Positions 1-7,212 of a stretch of DNA of 18,890 bases are shown here, in pieces; position 1 is the first letter of the stretch, and every line of letters starts with the position of its first letter. The notes beneath the pieces were generated by a model. It was not told the DNA's origin and did not search any database. It saw nothing but the letters and a program-made list of their open reading frames with translations. This DNA is from JBAVVD01 sp049697115 (GTDB taxonomy: Bacteria; Acidobacteriota; Aminicenantia; Aminicenantales; UBA4085). Location of the stretch: the NCBI GenBank assembly GCA_049697115.1, contig JBAVVD010000014.1, positions 1 to 18,890 of the forward strand, written 5' to 3'. The position numbers and the translations under genes were made by a program.

Positions 1-460
1 GTTTGAATTTGTACACTCCGCCGAAGGAAAGCCGGCAGGCATCGACGATACTGGCATGAACCATCCTGTCCGTGACCACCACATCGCCCTTGCCGACAAG
101 GGTGGAGATGATTCCCTGGTTGGTCTGAAAACCGGTGCTGAAGGTGAGGGCCGCCTCTTTTTTCATAAACCTGGCCAGCCTCTCCTCGAGCTCGACATGG
201 ATGTCCAGAGTGCCGTTGAGAAATCGGGAACCGCAGGTCGCCGCGCCGTACTTGTCCACGGCCTCCTGGGCCGCCTTCTTCACCCGTGGATCGTCGAGCA
301 GGCCGAGATAATTGTTCGAACCGACCATGACCATCTCCCGACCTTTCACTTTGATCTTATTGGCTTTCACTTCCTGAATGGGCGTGAAATAGGGATACAT
401 GTCAATGGCCATGGCTTCTTCCGCCCGGGTGAAGCTGTAGCATTTATCAAAAAGACCCAT
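1..460 (-). CDS. Serine palmitoyltransferase-like alpha-oxoamine synthase (partial, 3' end off window)
   Basis: This is the N-terminal 153 residues of a PLP-dependent alpha-oxoamine synthase (aminotransferase class I/II fold). The family condenses an amino acid with an acyl thioester. Visible motifs are SNNYLG (48-53), the GSRFLNGTLDIH block (77-88), FSTGFQTN (107-114) and the PLP-stacking His135 in VHASI. The catalytic lysine lies beyond the window edge. The opening, with MYPYF near residue 21 and the GSRFLNGT block, resembles bacterial serine palmitoyltransferases more than BioF or Kbl, so the likely reaction is serine plus palmitoyl-CoA/ACP to 3-ketosphinganine. The ATG at 460 is preceded by GGAGGAAGAA, a strong ribosome site. 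It diverges from an extended-SDR gene with 87 bp between the starts. BioF or glycine C-acetyltransferase remain possible because the C-terminal half is missing. Confidence 0.85.
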   Translation of the reverse strand, partial: MGLFDKCYSFTRAEEAMAIDMYPYFTPIQEVKANKIKVKGREMVMVGSNNYLGLLDDPRVKKAAQEAVDKYGAATCGSRFLNGTLDIHVELEERLARFMKKEAALTFSTGFQTNQGIISTLVGKGDVVVTDRMVHASIVDACRLSFGGVYKFK

Positions 461-495
461 TTCTTCCTCCTTTTTTATTTTTTTTATTCTCCGCG

Positions 496-524
496 CTTTT
501 AATGAATTGACCTTCCCATGACAA
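496..524 (-). promoter_or_regulatory. Predicted sigma-70 promoter for the SPT-like gene
   Basis: On the minus strand TTGTCA (524-519) is followed by 17 bp and TAAAAG (501-496). This gives a leader of about 30 nt that contains the GGAGGAAG ribosome site. It overlaps the promoter of the divergent SDR gene. Confidence 0.45.
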
Positions 525-535
525 TTTCATAAAAT
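507..535 (+). promoter_or_regulatory. Predicted sigma-70 promoter for the SDR gene
   Basis: TTGACC (507-512), a 17 bp spacer and TAAAAT (530-535). Transcription would start near 542, only about 6 nt before the ATG at 548, where no ribosome site is visible. The mRNA may therefore be nearly leaderless. Confidence 0.5.
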
Positions 536-547
536 TCTAAGTCGAAC

Positions 548-1516
548 ATGAAGGCTCTGGTGACCGGCGGTACTGGGTTTATCGGTAGTCATCTTGTTGA
601 GTATCTTCTCGCTAAAAACATTGAAGTCTATGCTCTGGTCCGTAACTTAAAAAACGTCAAATTCCTGAAAGGCCTGAATATCCATTTTCTCCACGGAGAC
701 CTGTTCTCCATTCCGCCTCTGCCGTCCGACCTTCAATATGTCTTTCATCTCGCCGGATTGACAAAAGCATTGAAATTGGTCGACTATTATACTGTAAATC
801 ATCTTGGGACGGCAAGTCTTTTTAAGAGCCTGCGCCAGCAGAGGATATTTCCCAAAGTGATCTATCTCTCCAGCCTTGCGGCCGCCGGGCCTTCACTGGG
901 GACGCGGGGCCGCAAAGAAAGCGATCCTCCCCGGCCTGTCACTCCATACGGCAAAAGCAAGCTCAAAGGGGAAGAAGAGACCCTGCGGCAGAAGAATGAA
1001 TTTCCTCTGGTGATCCTGAGAGTGGGCGCGGTGATCGGCCCCAGAGACAGGGATTTTCTTGTTTACCTCAAGTTTGCCAAACGCGGCATTCTGACGTCGT
1101 TCGGATTCAAGCAGAGATATCTCAGTATTTGCTTTGTCAAAGACCTGGTCCGCGCTCTGTATCAGACGGCGGTTACGGAGACGGACAATGGAGATATTTT
1201 TAACATCGGCGATCCCACGCCCTACACGTATGAAGACATCGGCCTGACAGCCGGAAAGATCCTTGGCAAAAAGCTCCGGCATGTGCGTATTCCTCTACAG
1301 ATGACTTTTTTATGGGCGGCCGCTTCGGATGCGTACAGCTTTCTTACAAAAAGACCGAGCATCGTCAACACATACAAATATATAGAAATGACCCAGCCTG
1401 GATGGGTAACGGACGTGAGTAAGGCTCGAGAAAAGCTCTCCTTTGAAACGCGCTATTCTCTGGAAGAAGCGCTGAAAGAAATCATCCGCTGGTACATCGA
1501 GAAGGGCTGGCTTTAA
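548..1516 (+). CDS. NAD(P)-dependent epimerase/dehydratase (extended SDR), candidate 3-ketosphingolipid/ceramide reductase
   Basis: A 322-residue extended short-chain dehydrogenase. The Rossmann nucleotide motif TGGTGFIGSH is at residues 6-15, the catalytic serine at 108-109 (YLSSLAAAGP) and the YxxxK pair at Tyr134/Lys138 (PYGKSK). Length and motif order fit the NAD-dependent epimerase/dehydratase family. The sequence does not reveal the substrate. Context is the best clue: it diverges from a serine palmitoyltransferase-like gene, and in Caulobacter an SDR of this type (CerR) reduces the 3-keto group during ceramide synthesis. That role here is inference; a sugar-nucleotide epimerase is the alternative. 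The ATG has no Shine-Dalgarno sequence, and a good promoter places transcription start a few bases upstream. The gene converges on the next gene with 5 bp between stop codons. Confidence 0.88.
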   Translation: MKALVTGGTGFIGSHLVEYLLAKNIEVYALVRNLKNVKFLKGLNIHFLHGDLFSIPPLPSDLQYVFHLAGLTKALKLVDYYTVNHLGTASLFKSLRQQRIFPKVIYLSSLAAAGPSLGTRGRKESDPPRPVTPYGKSKLKGEEETLRQKNEFPLVILRVGAVIGPRDRDFLVYLKFAKRGILTSFGFKQRYLSICFVKDLVRALYQTAVTETDNGDIFNIGDPTPYTYEDIGLTAGKILGKKLRHVRIPLQMTFLWAAASDAYSFLTKRPSIVNTYKYIEMTQPGWVTDVSKAREKLSFETRYSLEEALKEIIRWYIEKGWL

Positions 1517-1521
1517 AACTT

Positions 1522-2016
1522 TTATTTTTTCTTTATGGAGAGGCGTGTCGAATACGTCGCTGAAAACTTCACCGAACTTTTGAAACACCAGCTCCCTTCA
1601 TTGGAGCAGGCAAAATATTTAATTTTTCCCTCCAGCACATGAATCCCGCGCCTGGCTTTGAGGTTCACGGTAAAAGGAATTTCAATCGAATCTGTGAAAT
1701 TGAGGAATTCCCTCCCGTCCTTCTCCAATACTTCGATATCCAGATCAGAGGCCGTGTAGAAACTTTTAGAAAATACCAGCTCCTCACTGGGAGCGAATTC
1801 AATGATGAAGGCCGGTTGAGGGCTGATGAATATCCCGTCTTTCAACTTGACCTTGAGAACAACCTTTCCTTCCTCTCCCCTGGACAACCTCAGAGGCCTG
1901 ATCCGGCTTTCAACCTTTAAAAGCTCTTCCCCCTGGGACTGAAGAAAAAACGGCCCATTGAGAACGGCCGTGACTCCAAGGAGAAAAGCCATCCTCTTCA
2001 GAAATCCTGATCTCAC
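1522..2016 (-). CDS. Secreted DsbD N-terminal-domain-like protein
   Basis: A 164-residue protein with an N-terminal signal peptide (basic start, hydrophobic stretch about 9-27). The rest looks like the beta-sandwich N-terminal domain of DsbD. Diagnostic features are the late stretch LEGKIKYFAC followed six residues later by a second Cys (CSNEGSWC), which matches the redox Cys pair of DsbD-alpha in position and context. The DsbD membrane and thioredoxin domains are absent, so this is a stand-alone periplasmic domain that might shuttle or accept electrons or bind a partner. The start is GTG at 2016, chosen because AAAGGAGA lies just upstream; an internal ATG at 1992 is less well supported. It has its own promoter and converges on the SDR gene. 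The family call rests on motif resemblance. Confidence 0.7.
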   Translation of the reverse strand: MRSGFLKRMAFLLGVTAVLNGPFFLQSQGEELLKVESRIRPLRLSRGEEGKVVLKVKLKDGIFISPQPAFIIEFAPSEELVFSKSFYTASDLDIEVLEKDGREFLNFTDSIEIPFTVNLKARRGIHVLEGKIKYFACSNEGSWCFKSSVKFSATYSTRLSIKKK

Positions 2017-2033
2017 GTGTCTCCTTTCTCTGG

Positions 2034-2062
2034 AGTTTATCGTCTTCCACTTCTTAGGTCAA
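2034..2062 (-). promoter_or_regulatory. Predicted sigma-70 promoter for the DsbD-N-like gene
   Basis: On the minus strand TTGACC (2062-2057), 17 bp, then TAAACT (2039-2034). Transcription would start about 11 nt before the GTG at 2016. Confidence 0.45.
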
Positions 2063-2232
2063 GCCGCAGAGAATTCCCAAAATTTCCGTTAGAAATTAAA
2101 TTACTGTCCCGCACGTCCTCATTCCTCCACGTTTTTCCTCTGGATTCGGGATGACGAAATGAGAAGTCCGTATGAACGACGAGCGGGCTGGCTTTTTTAA
2201 GAAAATTCCTTTATTTTTTATCCTGTCTTCAT

Positions 2233-2238
2233 TATAAT
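2233..2238 (+). promoter_or_regulatory. Possible -10 element for fabH
   Basis: A perfect TATAAT hexamer 26 bp upstream of the fabH ATG. The -35 position 17 bp upstream reads TTTATT, a poor match, so only the -10 box is persuasive. Confidence 0.35.
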
Positions 2239-2264
2239 GGGTCATCATTATCGGGATAGAATCC

Positions 2265-3266
2265 ATGAGAAGAAGAGCCGTTATTGCCGGAACCGGACAT
2301 TTCGTCCCTCCTGAAGTTGTTACGAATTTTGACCTCGAAAAAATCATGAACACATCGGACGAATGGATCCGCCAGAGATCCGGTATCGCCGAGAGGCATT
2401 ATGTCCAACCGGGTGTCGGAAGTTCTGACCTGGCCTACGAAGCGGCACTCCGGGCCATCGAAAACGCCGGAATCGACAAATCGGAAATCGATTTCATCAT
2501 CGCCGCCACACTCTCTCCGGACCATTATTTCCCTGGAATCGGCGTCATCGTCCAGATGAAACTTGGCCTTGAAGGCATCGGAGCTCTGGACGTACGCAAC
2601 CAGTGCAGCGGATTTATTTATGCCCTCTCGGTCGCCGACCAATACATCCGGACAGGGACCTACAAAAAGATTCTGGTCGTGGCGGCGGAAGTCCAATCCA
2701 CAAACCTGGATTATTCGGATGAAGGCAGAGACATTGCCGTTCTCTTTGGAGACGGAGGAGCGGCCGTTATCGTAGAGCCCAACGACAAAGATGACGGACG
2801 CGGCATCCTCTCCATGCACCTTTTTTCAGACGGACGGTTCTTCTCCGATTTGTGGATGGAAAATCCAAGCCCCAAAAAGAAACCAACCTTCTCTGCGGAG
2901 TTGTTCGAAAATAGGAAATTCTTCCCGCGAATGGACGGGAAACGGGTCTTTATGAATGCATCCGTCCGGATGCCGGAAGCGGTCATGGCCGGCCTCCAGC
3001 ACAACGGCCTGACCATCGAAGACATCAGCTACCTGATTCCCCACCAGGCCAACGATCGGATTTCCCAGATGGTGGCTCACAAACTGAATATTCCTCTCGA
3101 AAAAGTCATCCGCAATATCGACCGCTTCGGCAACACGACTGCAGCGTCTATTCCCATTGCCCTGGACGAGGCCGTCAGAGAAGGGAAAATAAAGGAAGGA
3201 GACATCATCGTCTTGACTGCCTTCGGTTCGGGATATACCTGGGCTTCGGCCGTCATCCGATGGTAG
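2265..3266 (+). CDS. fabH: 3-oxoacyl-ACP synthase III (KAS III)
   Basis: A 333-residue thiolase-fold condensing enzyme that joins an acyl-CoA to malonyl-ACP and starts fatty acid chains. The full Cys-His-Asn triad is visible: Cys114 in RNQCSGF, His260 in IPHQANDR and Asn290 in RFGNTTAASIP. The N-terminal TSDEWIRQRSGI and the C-terminal glycine-rich LTAFGSGYTWAS are also standard, and length is close to the family norm. It stands alone rather than in a fab/acp/plsX cluster, so it may supply a dedicated acyl starter (for example for the sphingolipid genes upstream) instead of bulk fatty acid synthesis; that is inference. The ATG at 2265 has only a weak ribosome site. FabH-like enzymes of secondary metabolism share the same motifs and cannot be excluded. 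Confidence 0.92.
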   Translation: MRRRAVIAGTGHFVPPEVVTNFDLEKIMNTSDEWIRQRSGIAERHYVQPGVGSSDLAYEAALRAIENAGIDKSEIDFIIAATLSPDHYFPGIGVIVQMKLGLEGIGALDVRNQCSGFIYALSVADQYIRTGTYKKILVVAAEVQSTNLDYSDEGRDIAVLFGDGGAAVIVEPNDKDDGRGILSMHLFSDGRFFSDLWMENPSPKKKPTFSAELFENRKFFPRMDGKRVFMNASVRMPEAVMAGLQHNGLTIEDISYLIPHQANDRISQMVAHKLNIPLEKVIRNIDRFGNTTAASIPIALDEAVREGKIKEGDIIVLTAFGSGYTWASAVIRW

Positions 3267-3315
3267 ATAACGGGTTTTCCTTTCCTTGGTATCCGAGAAG
3301 GAGAGTGCCAGGAGT

Positions 3316-3368
3316 ATTCGTTTGAATGCAAACTGAATCTCCGGAATGCAGGACATTCAAAGACGAAT
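3316..3368 (+). repeat. Imperfect inverted repeat ahead of the DUF885 gene
   Basis: ATTCGTTTGAATG (3316-3328) is nearly the reverse complement of CATTCAAAGACGAAT (3354-3368), giving a stem of about 13 bp with a 25-nt loop. It ends about 8 nt before the ribosome site at 3377-3384. It could be a fabH terminator without a U-tract, an operator or an mRNA hairpin. Confidence 0.4.
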
Positions 3369-3389
3369 GATTTCCTAGAGGAGGATTTC

Positions 3390-5159
3390 ATGAAGAAAAA
3401 GCTTATTTCCTTTGTTCTCGGCACCTTTGTTTTTCTGTTTATTGGAATTGTCTTTCCGCAGGCAAACAAAGAGGAGGCCAAATTTGCCAAAATCCTGGAA
3501 ACTTACTTCGATGAAATGTGGAAGTTCTATCCGAGCGCAGGCACGCTGGCCGGCTACTACAAGTACAACGATAAGCTGGAAGACCTGGAAGCCGGAAATA
3601 TCGAAAAGCGCCTGGAAGCTCTGGACAACTTCAATAAGGAATTAATGATTAAAGTCAATCGCAGCGGCCTCAGCCCTGAATCTCAGAGAGACTTCGAGTT
3701 GATACGGGATACAATCGAGCTGGAAACACTCAAACATGAAAACATCATTCCCTGGGATTACAATCCCATTTTTTATAACGACATCATCCTGAATTCCATC
3801 CAGAGTCTTCTCACCAAAAATTTCGCTCCGCTGGATGCCCGGGTGAAGAGCGCCACAGAAAGAGCCAAGAAACTTCCGGACCTTTTGAAGCAGGCCAGAA
3901 CCAATCTGAAGACGCCTCCCCAGATTTTCACCGAGACGGCCATCCAGCAGTTTGAGGCGATCCTCAACTTCTACAGGAATGAAGTCCCGGGGCTGGTGGA
4001 GAACGCCTCGGCGGACGGGAAATCCAAATTTCAGGCGGAAATGGCGAAAGTCCTCGCCGCGCTGGAAGAGTACAAGAGATTCCTTCAGAATGAACTGCGC
4101 GCCAAATCCACGGGTAACTTCAGGCTCGGGCCGGAAGTGCACACACGTTTATTGCAGTTGAAAGGCCAGAGCAATCTTCTTCTCGATGAACTCAATAGCC
4201 GGGCGGATGCCGACTACAACAACCTCCGACGGGAAATGGTCCTGGTCTGCATGCCCTTCTACAGAATCATGTATCCCAACATCAACATGGAAGCGCTGTC
4301 CACGCAGTATAAAGAAGAAGATCTCCGGAATATCTTTATCAAAGGGGTTCTGGATAAGATCAAGGGAGATCACGTCGCCCGGGGGGAATACATCAACCGG
4401 ATCAGAACGTCTGCGGATGAGATTAAGAATTTCATCGCTAAAAATAATCTTCTGGAAATGCCGGCGGCCAACCTCGCCATCGAGCCCATGCCGGCCGGAC
4501 TTCGTGGACCCACTTTATACCACCATTTAACGCCCCCTCTCTATGAGGCGGACGGCTCCTATATCTGCCAGATTCCACCCATTCCGGATGAGTGGACCAA
4601 TGAACAGGCGGAATCCTTCCTTGAAGAGAACAACAATTTTTATCTCTATTTCTGGACCATCAAGCGGGTTTATCCGGGGCCGTTCTTCCCGCTCTACTTC
4701 ACACGAAAAAATTCTTCGCTGGTGCAGAAATTGTATCCCAACCAGCCTCTGATCAAGGGCTGGCCTCTGTGTCTGGAAGAAATGTTCATCAACGCGGGTT
4801 TCGGCAACTACGACCTCCGGCTGCGCCTGAACCAGCTCAAACTCATGCTGAAGGCCGTCATCGATTTTAAGCTCGAACTGAACATCCACCAGGGGACAAT
4901 GACCAAAGAGCAGGCCGTCGCCTATATGACCCGGGGGGGATTCCAGACTCCGGCCGAAGCCGATAGGAAGTGGAATGCAATCTGTCTCAATCCCGGAGAA
5001 GCGGCTTACGCATACATCGGCTTTCAGGAAATCCTGGACCTGGAAAAAGAATACAGGAAGCTCAAGGGCGATGCCTTCGATCAGAAGGAATTCCTCCAGA
5101 AGCTCCTCAGATTCGGAGCCCTGACCTTCCGCTTTTTGAAGACCAGCGTATTGCAGTAA
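3390..5159 (+). CDS. Secreted DUF885 family protein with atypical putative active site
   Basis: A 589-residue protein, the usual length for DUF885. Residues 1-25 form a signal peptide (KKK, then a hydrophobic core, with likely cleavage after the Ala of VFPQA), so it acts outside the cytoplasm. The rest is largely helical. The C-terminal part (about 505-585), with NPGEAAYAYIGFQEI and a KLLRFGALTFRFL ending, matches the conserved DUF885 tail. Typical members carry a PGHH motif and then an EGWALYAE-like segment, thought to form a zinc-peptidase-like site. Here the equivalents read YPGPFF (428-433) and KGWPLCLEE (456-464), so the paired histidines and an upstream glutamate are missing. It may be a non-catalytic paralogue. 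The ATG follows a good AGAGGAGG. Substrate is unknown. Confidence 0.75.
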   Translation: MKKKLISFVLGTFVFLFIGIVFPQANKEEAKFAKILETYFDEMWKFYPSAGTLAGYYKYNDKLEDLEAGNIEKRLEALDNFNKELMIKVNRSGLSPESQRDFELIRDTIELETLKHENIIPWDYNPIFYNDIILNSIQSLLTKNFAPLDARVKSATERAKKLPDLLKQARTNLKTPPQIFTETAIQQFEAILNFYRNEVPGLVENASADGKSKFQAEMAKVLAALEEYKRFLQNELRAKSTGNFRLGPEVHTRLLQLKGQSNLLLDELNSRADADYNNLRREMVLVCMPFYRIMYPNINMEALSTQYKEEDLRNIFIKGVLDKIKGDHVARGEYINRIRTSADEIKNFIAKNNLLEMPAANLAIEPMPAGLRGPTLYHHLTPPLYEADGSYICQIPPIPDEWTNEQAESFLEENNNFYLYFWTIKRVYPGPFFPLYFTRKNSSLVQKLYPNQPLIKGWPLCLEEMFINAGFGNYDLRLRLNQLKLMLKAVIDFKLELNIHQGTMTKEQAVAYMTRGGFQTPAEADRKWNAICLNPGEAAYAYIGFQEILDLEKEYRKLKGDAFDQKEFLQKLLRFGALTFRFLKTSVLQ

Positions 5160-5246
5160 AACGCAATCCGGATTTTATTCATTCCTCGTTCAAAGAGGAC
5201 GTGTCCGGATGCCTTTTCTCTGCGAGGCCTGAAGACACAGCCGGAA

Positions 5247-6092
5247 ATGGAGGAGGAGCAGACGCTTAAGATGACCGGCCTTGAAAAGCGGGAAAAGGAT
5301 TCCCCAGACGAAAAACCTGGACTCGTTGATTCCCATGCCCACCTGGACATGGAGGATTTCGATGCCGATCGTGAAGAGACTATCCGCCGGGCCTTTGACG
5401 CCGGGATCCGATCCATCCTCTGTCCCGCGGATTTGACCAGTCCGCAAAGTCTCCAGACCACCCTTGAACTCAGCGCCCGGAATCCAAATATCCGTGCGGC
5501 CGCCGGCATCCATCCCCATCAGGCCAAATTCTTCAAACCGGAAACTCTGCTTCAGGCAAGAGAGCTTGTTTCCTCAAAAAAAATCTCGGCCCTGGGTGAA
5601 ATCGGCCTTGACTATCACTACGACTTCTCTCCTCCCGAGGCCCAGAGAAATGCTTTCCGCGCTCAGCTCAACCTCGCTCAAGAGCTGTCTCTTCCGGTAA
5701 TCATCCACAGCCGCAAGGCCGGTCCAGAAGTTGCGGCAGCGGTCAAAGGAGAAGGCCTCACCCGAGGAGGGATCCTCCACTGCTTCACCGAGGACTGGAA
5801 TCTGGCCAGGGCCATGCTTGACTGCGGCTTTTTCATCTCTTTTTCCGGAATCCTAACCTACCCCGGCGCTCAATCGTTAAGGGATATCGCCCGGAAAATT
5901 CCTCTGGAAAGACTTCTTGTCGAAACCGACTCCCCTTATCTTGTCCCCTCGCCTTTCCGGGGAACCCAAAAAAGAAATGAGCCCGCTTTTGTCGTCGCCA
6001 CAGCCAAGGTGCTGGCCGATCTGAAAAAAATCGCCTTTGAGGAGCTCGCCGGCGTCACCTCGCACAATTTCTATTCTCTCTTTTCCAAATAG
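5247..6092 (+). CDS. tatD: TatD family metal-dependent hydrolase (DNase)
   Basis: A 281-residue TIM-barrel amidohydrolase-fold nuclease of the TatD/YcfH family, which degrades DNA by a metal-dependent 3'-5' exonuclease activity and also acts on D-aminoacyl-tRNA in some members. All metal ligands are visible: His30/His32 (SHAHLD), Glu118 (GEIGLDYHY), His154 (VIIHSR), His178 (ILHCF) and Asp228 (ETDSPYL). The ATG at 5247 gives about 25 extra N-terminal residues before the barrel. A second in-frame ATG at 5271 lies 12-13 nt after GGAGGAGGAG and may be the true start. It follows the DUF885 gene by 87 bp in the same direction and may be read through from it. It appears complete, with no substitutions at catalytic positions. 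Confidence 0.93.
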   Translation: MEEEQTLKMTGLEKREKDSPDEKPGLVDSHAHLDMEDFDADREETIRRAFDAGIRSILCPADLTSPQSLQTTLELSARNPNIRAAAGIHPHQAKFFKPETLLQARELVSSKKISALGEIGLDYHYDFSPPEAQRNAFRAQLNLAQELSLPVIIHSRKAGPEVAAAVKGEGLTRGGILHCFTEDWNLARAMLDCGFFISFSGILTYPGAQSLRDIARKIPLERLLVETDSPYLVPSPFRGTQKRNEPAFVVATAKVLADLKKIAFEELAGVTSHNFYSLFSK

Positions 6093-6153
6093 GACCCGAT
6101 TTTATGTTTTAATGAAAAAATTGGAGGAACTTCTATTCTTCGTTTTTAAATGT

Positions 6154-6182
6154 TTGAAAAAATAGATTTTCAATGCTAAGAT
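6154..6182 (+). promoter_or_regulatory. Predicted sigma-70 promoter for the polyprenyl synthase
   Basis: TTGAAA (6154-6159), exactly 17 bp, then TAAGAT (6177-6182). The ATG follows the -10 box by only 9 bp, so the transcript would be leaderless or nearly so, in keeping with the lack of a Shine-Dalgarno sequence. Confidence 0.5.
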
Positions 6183-6191
6183 AGGCCCGCC

Positions 6192-7211
6192 ATGCCGGAA
6201 GAACGCTATCCCGAAGCCGGACTCCTCCGCCAGGACTCCCTTCTCACAGACCTGTATAAAAACGTCCAGAAAGACCTGGGTGATGTGGAGGGAGAGCTCC
6301 GGCAAATCGGAAAATCCTCCAACGCCCTCATCAATGAAATCAACTCCTATCTGTTTCAGAAACCCGGCAAAAGGATACGCCCTGCCCTGCTGATTCTCTG
6401 TTCCAAGCTTTGCGACTATCAGGGAAAGGCCCACATTTTCTGGTCGGCCGTCATCGAGCTCATTCACACGGCAAGCCTCATCCATGACGACATCGTGGAC
6501 AATTCCAACCTGAGAAGAGGGAAAGACACCGTCCATTCCAGATGGGGCCCGAATATTACCGTCCTTTTAGGCGATTATCTCTACATCAAATCCATAGCCA
6601 TTTCGCTGGAAACCAAAAATAATCCCGTGATCGATCTCCTCTCCGAGATTTCCACCCGAATGATCGAAGGGGAACTGATCGAGTATTCAATGAGCGGAAA
6701 TCTGGACATCGCCGAAAGCCAGTACTTCGACATCCTTGAGAAGAAAACAGCCTCACTCTTCGCCGCGTCCTGCCAGATCGGCGGCCTGCTCGGAAACGCC
6801 TCCGCTGAAGACGTGCGTGTTCTTCACGACTTCGGAGCCAACCTTGGGATGTCATTCCAGATTATCGATGACCTTCTGGATTTTTCAGGTGACGAAGAAA
6901 CCCTGGGAAAACCCGTGCTGTCGGACTTGAACGAAGGCCGCATCACTCTCCCCCTCATCTACACGTTCAGACACGGCGGGAAGATCGCTCAAAAACATTT
7001 GCCCGCCCTTCTTAAGGACCGCCGGACCCATCCCGCCTCCCAGGAAGAAATCCTCAAGATCGTGAAGTCAAACGGAGCGCTGGATTACACCTTTCAAAAG
7101 GCCGTTGAATTCACCCGAAAATCCAAAGACGTCATCAGTCTATTCCCGAAATCTGCCTATCAGGAATCTCTCCTTCTCATGGCTGACTTTATTCTGAACC
7201 GAAAAAAATAA
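6192..7211 (+). CDS. Long-chain polyprenyl diphosphate synthase
   Basis: A 339-residue all-helical trans-prenyltransferase that extends allylic diphosphates with IPP. The first aspartate-rich motif is DDIVD at 99-103, followed by the conserved NLRRG; the second is DDLLD at 226-230 (QIIDDLLDFSGDE). KPGKRIRP (57-64) and KTASLFAASCQ (185-195) are also typical. The fifth residue before the first motif is Ala94. A small residue there fits a long product, so octaprenyl-, heptaprenyl- or solanesyl-type chains for a respiratory quinone are more likely than farnesyl or geranylgeranyl diphosphate. The exact chain length cannot be read from the sequence. The gene has its own promoter and no ribosome site, and is followed after one base by the CYTH gene, so the two are probably cotranscribed. 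Confidence 0.93.
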   Translation: MPEERYPEAGLLRQDSLLTDLYKNVQKDLGDVEGELRQIGKSSNALINEINSYLFQKPGKRIRPALLILCSKLCDYQGKAHIFWSAVIELIHTASLIHDDIVDNSNLRRGKDTVHSRWGPNITVLLGDYLYIKSIAISLETKNNPVIDLLSEISTRMIEGELIEYSMSGNLDIAESQYFDILEKKTASLFAASCQIGGLLGNASAEDVRVLHDFGANLGMSFQIIDDLLDFSGDEETLGKPVLSDLNEGRITLPLIYTFRHGGKIAQKHLPALLKDRRTHPASQEEILKIVKSNGALDYTFQKAVEFTRKSKDVISLFPKSAYQESLLLMADFILNRKK

Positions 7212-7212
7212 C

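Noticed and set aside
56..502. 148-codon plus-strand open frame at the left edge
   Set aside because: It is the complement of the SPT-like gene, which has conserved motifs and a strong ribosome site.
893..1588. Minus-strand open frames across the SDR gene
   Set aside because: They lie opposite a gene with complete SDR motifs and lack recognisable domains or ribosome sites.
2232..3490. Several long minus-strand frames opposite fabH
   Set aside because: Shadow frames of fabH, whose catalytic triad is intact on the plus strand.
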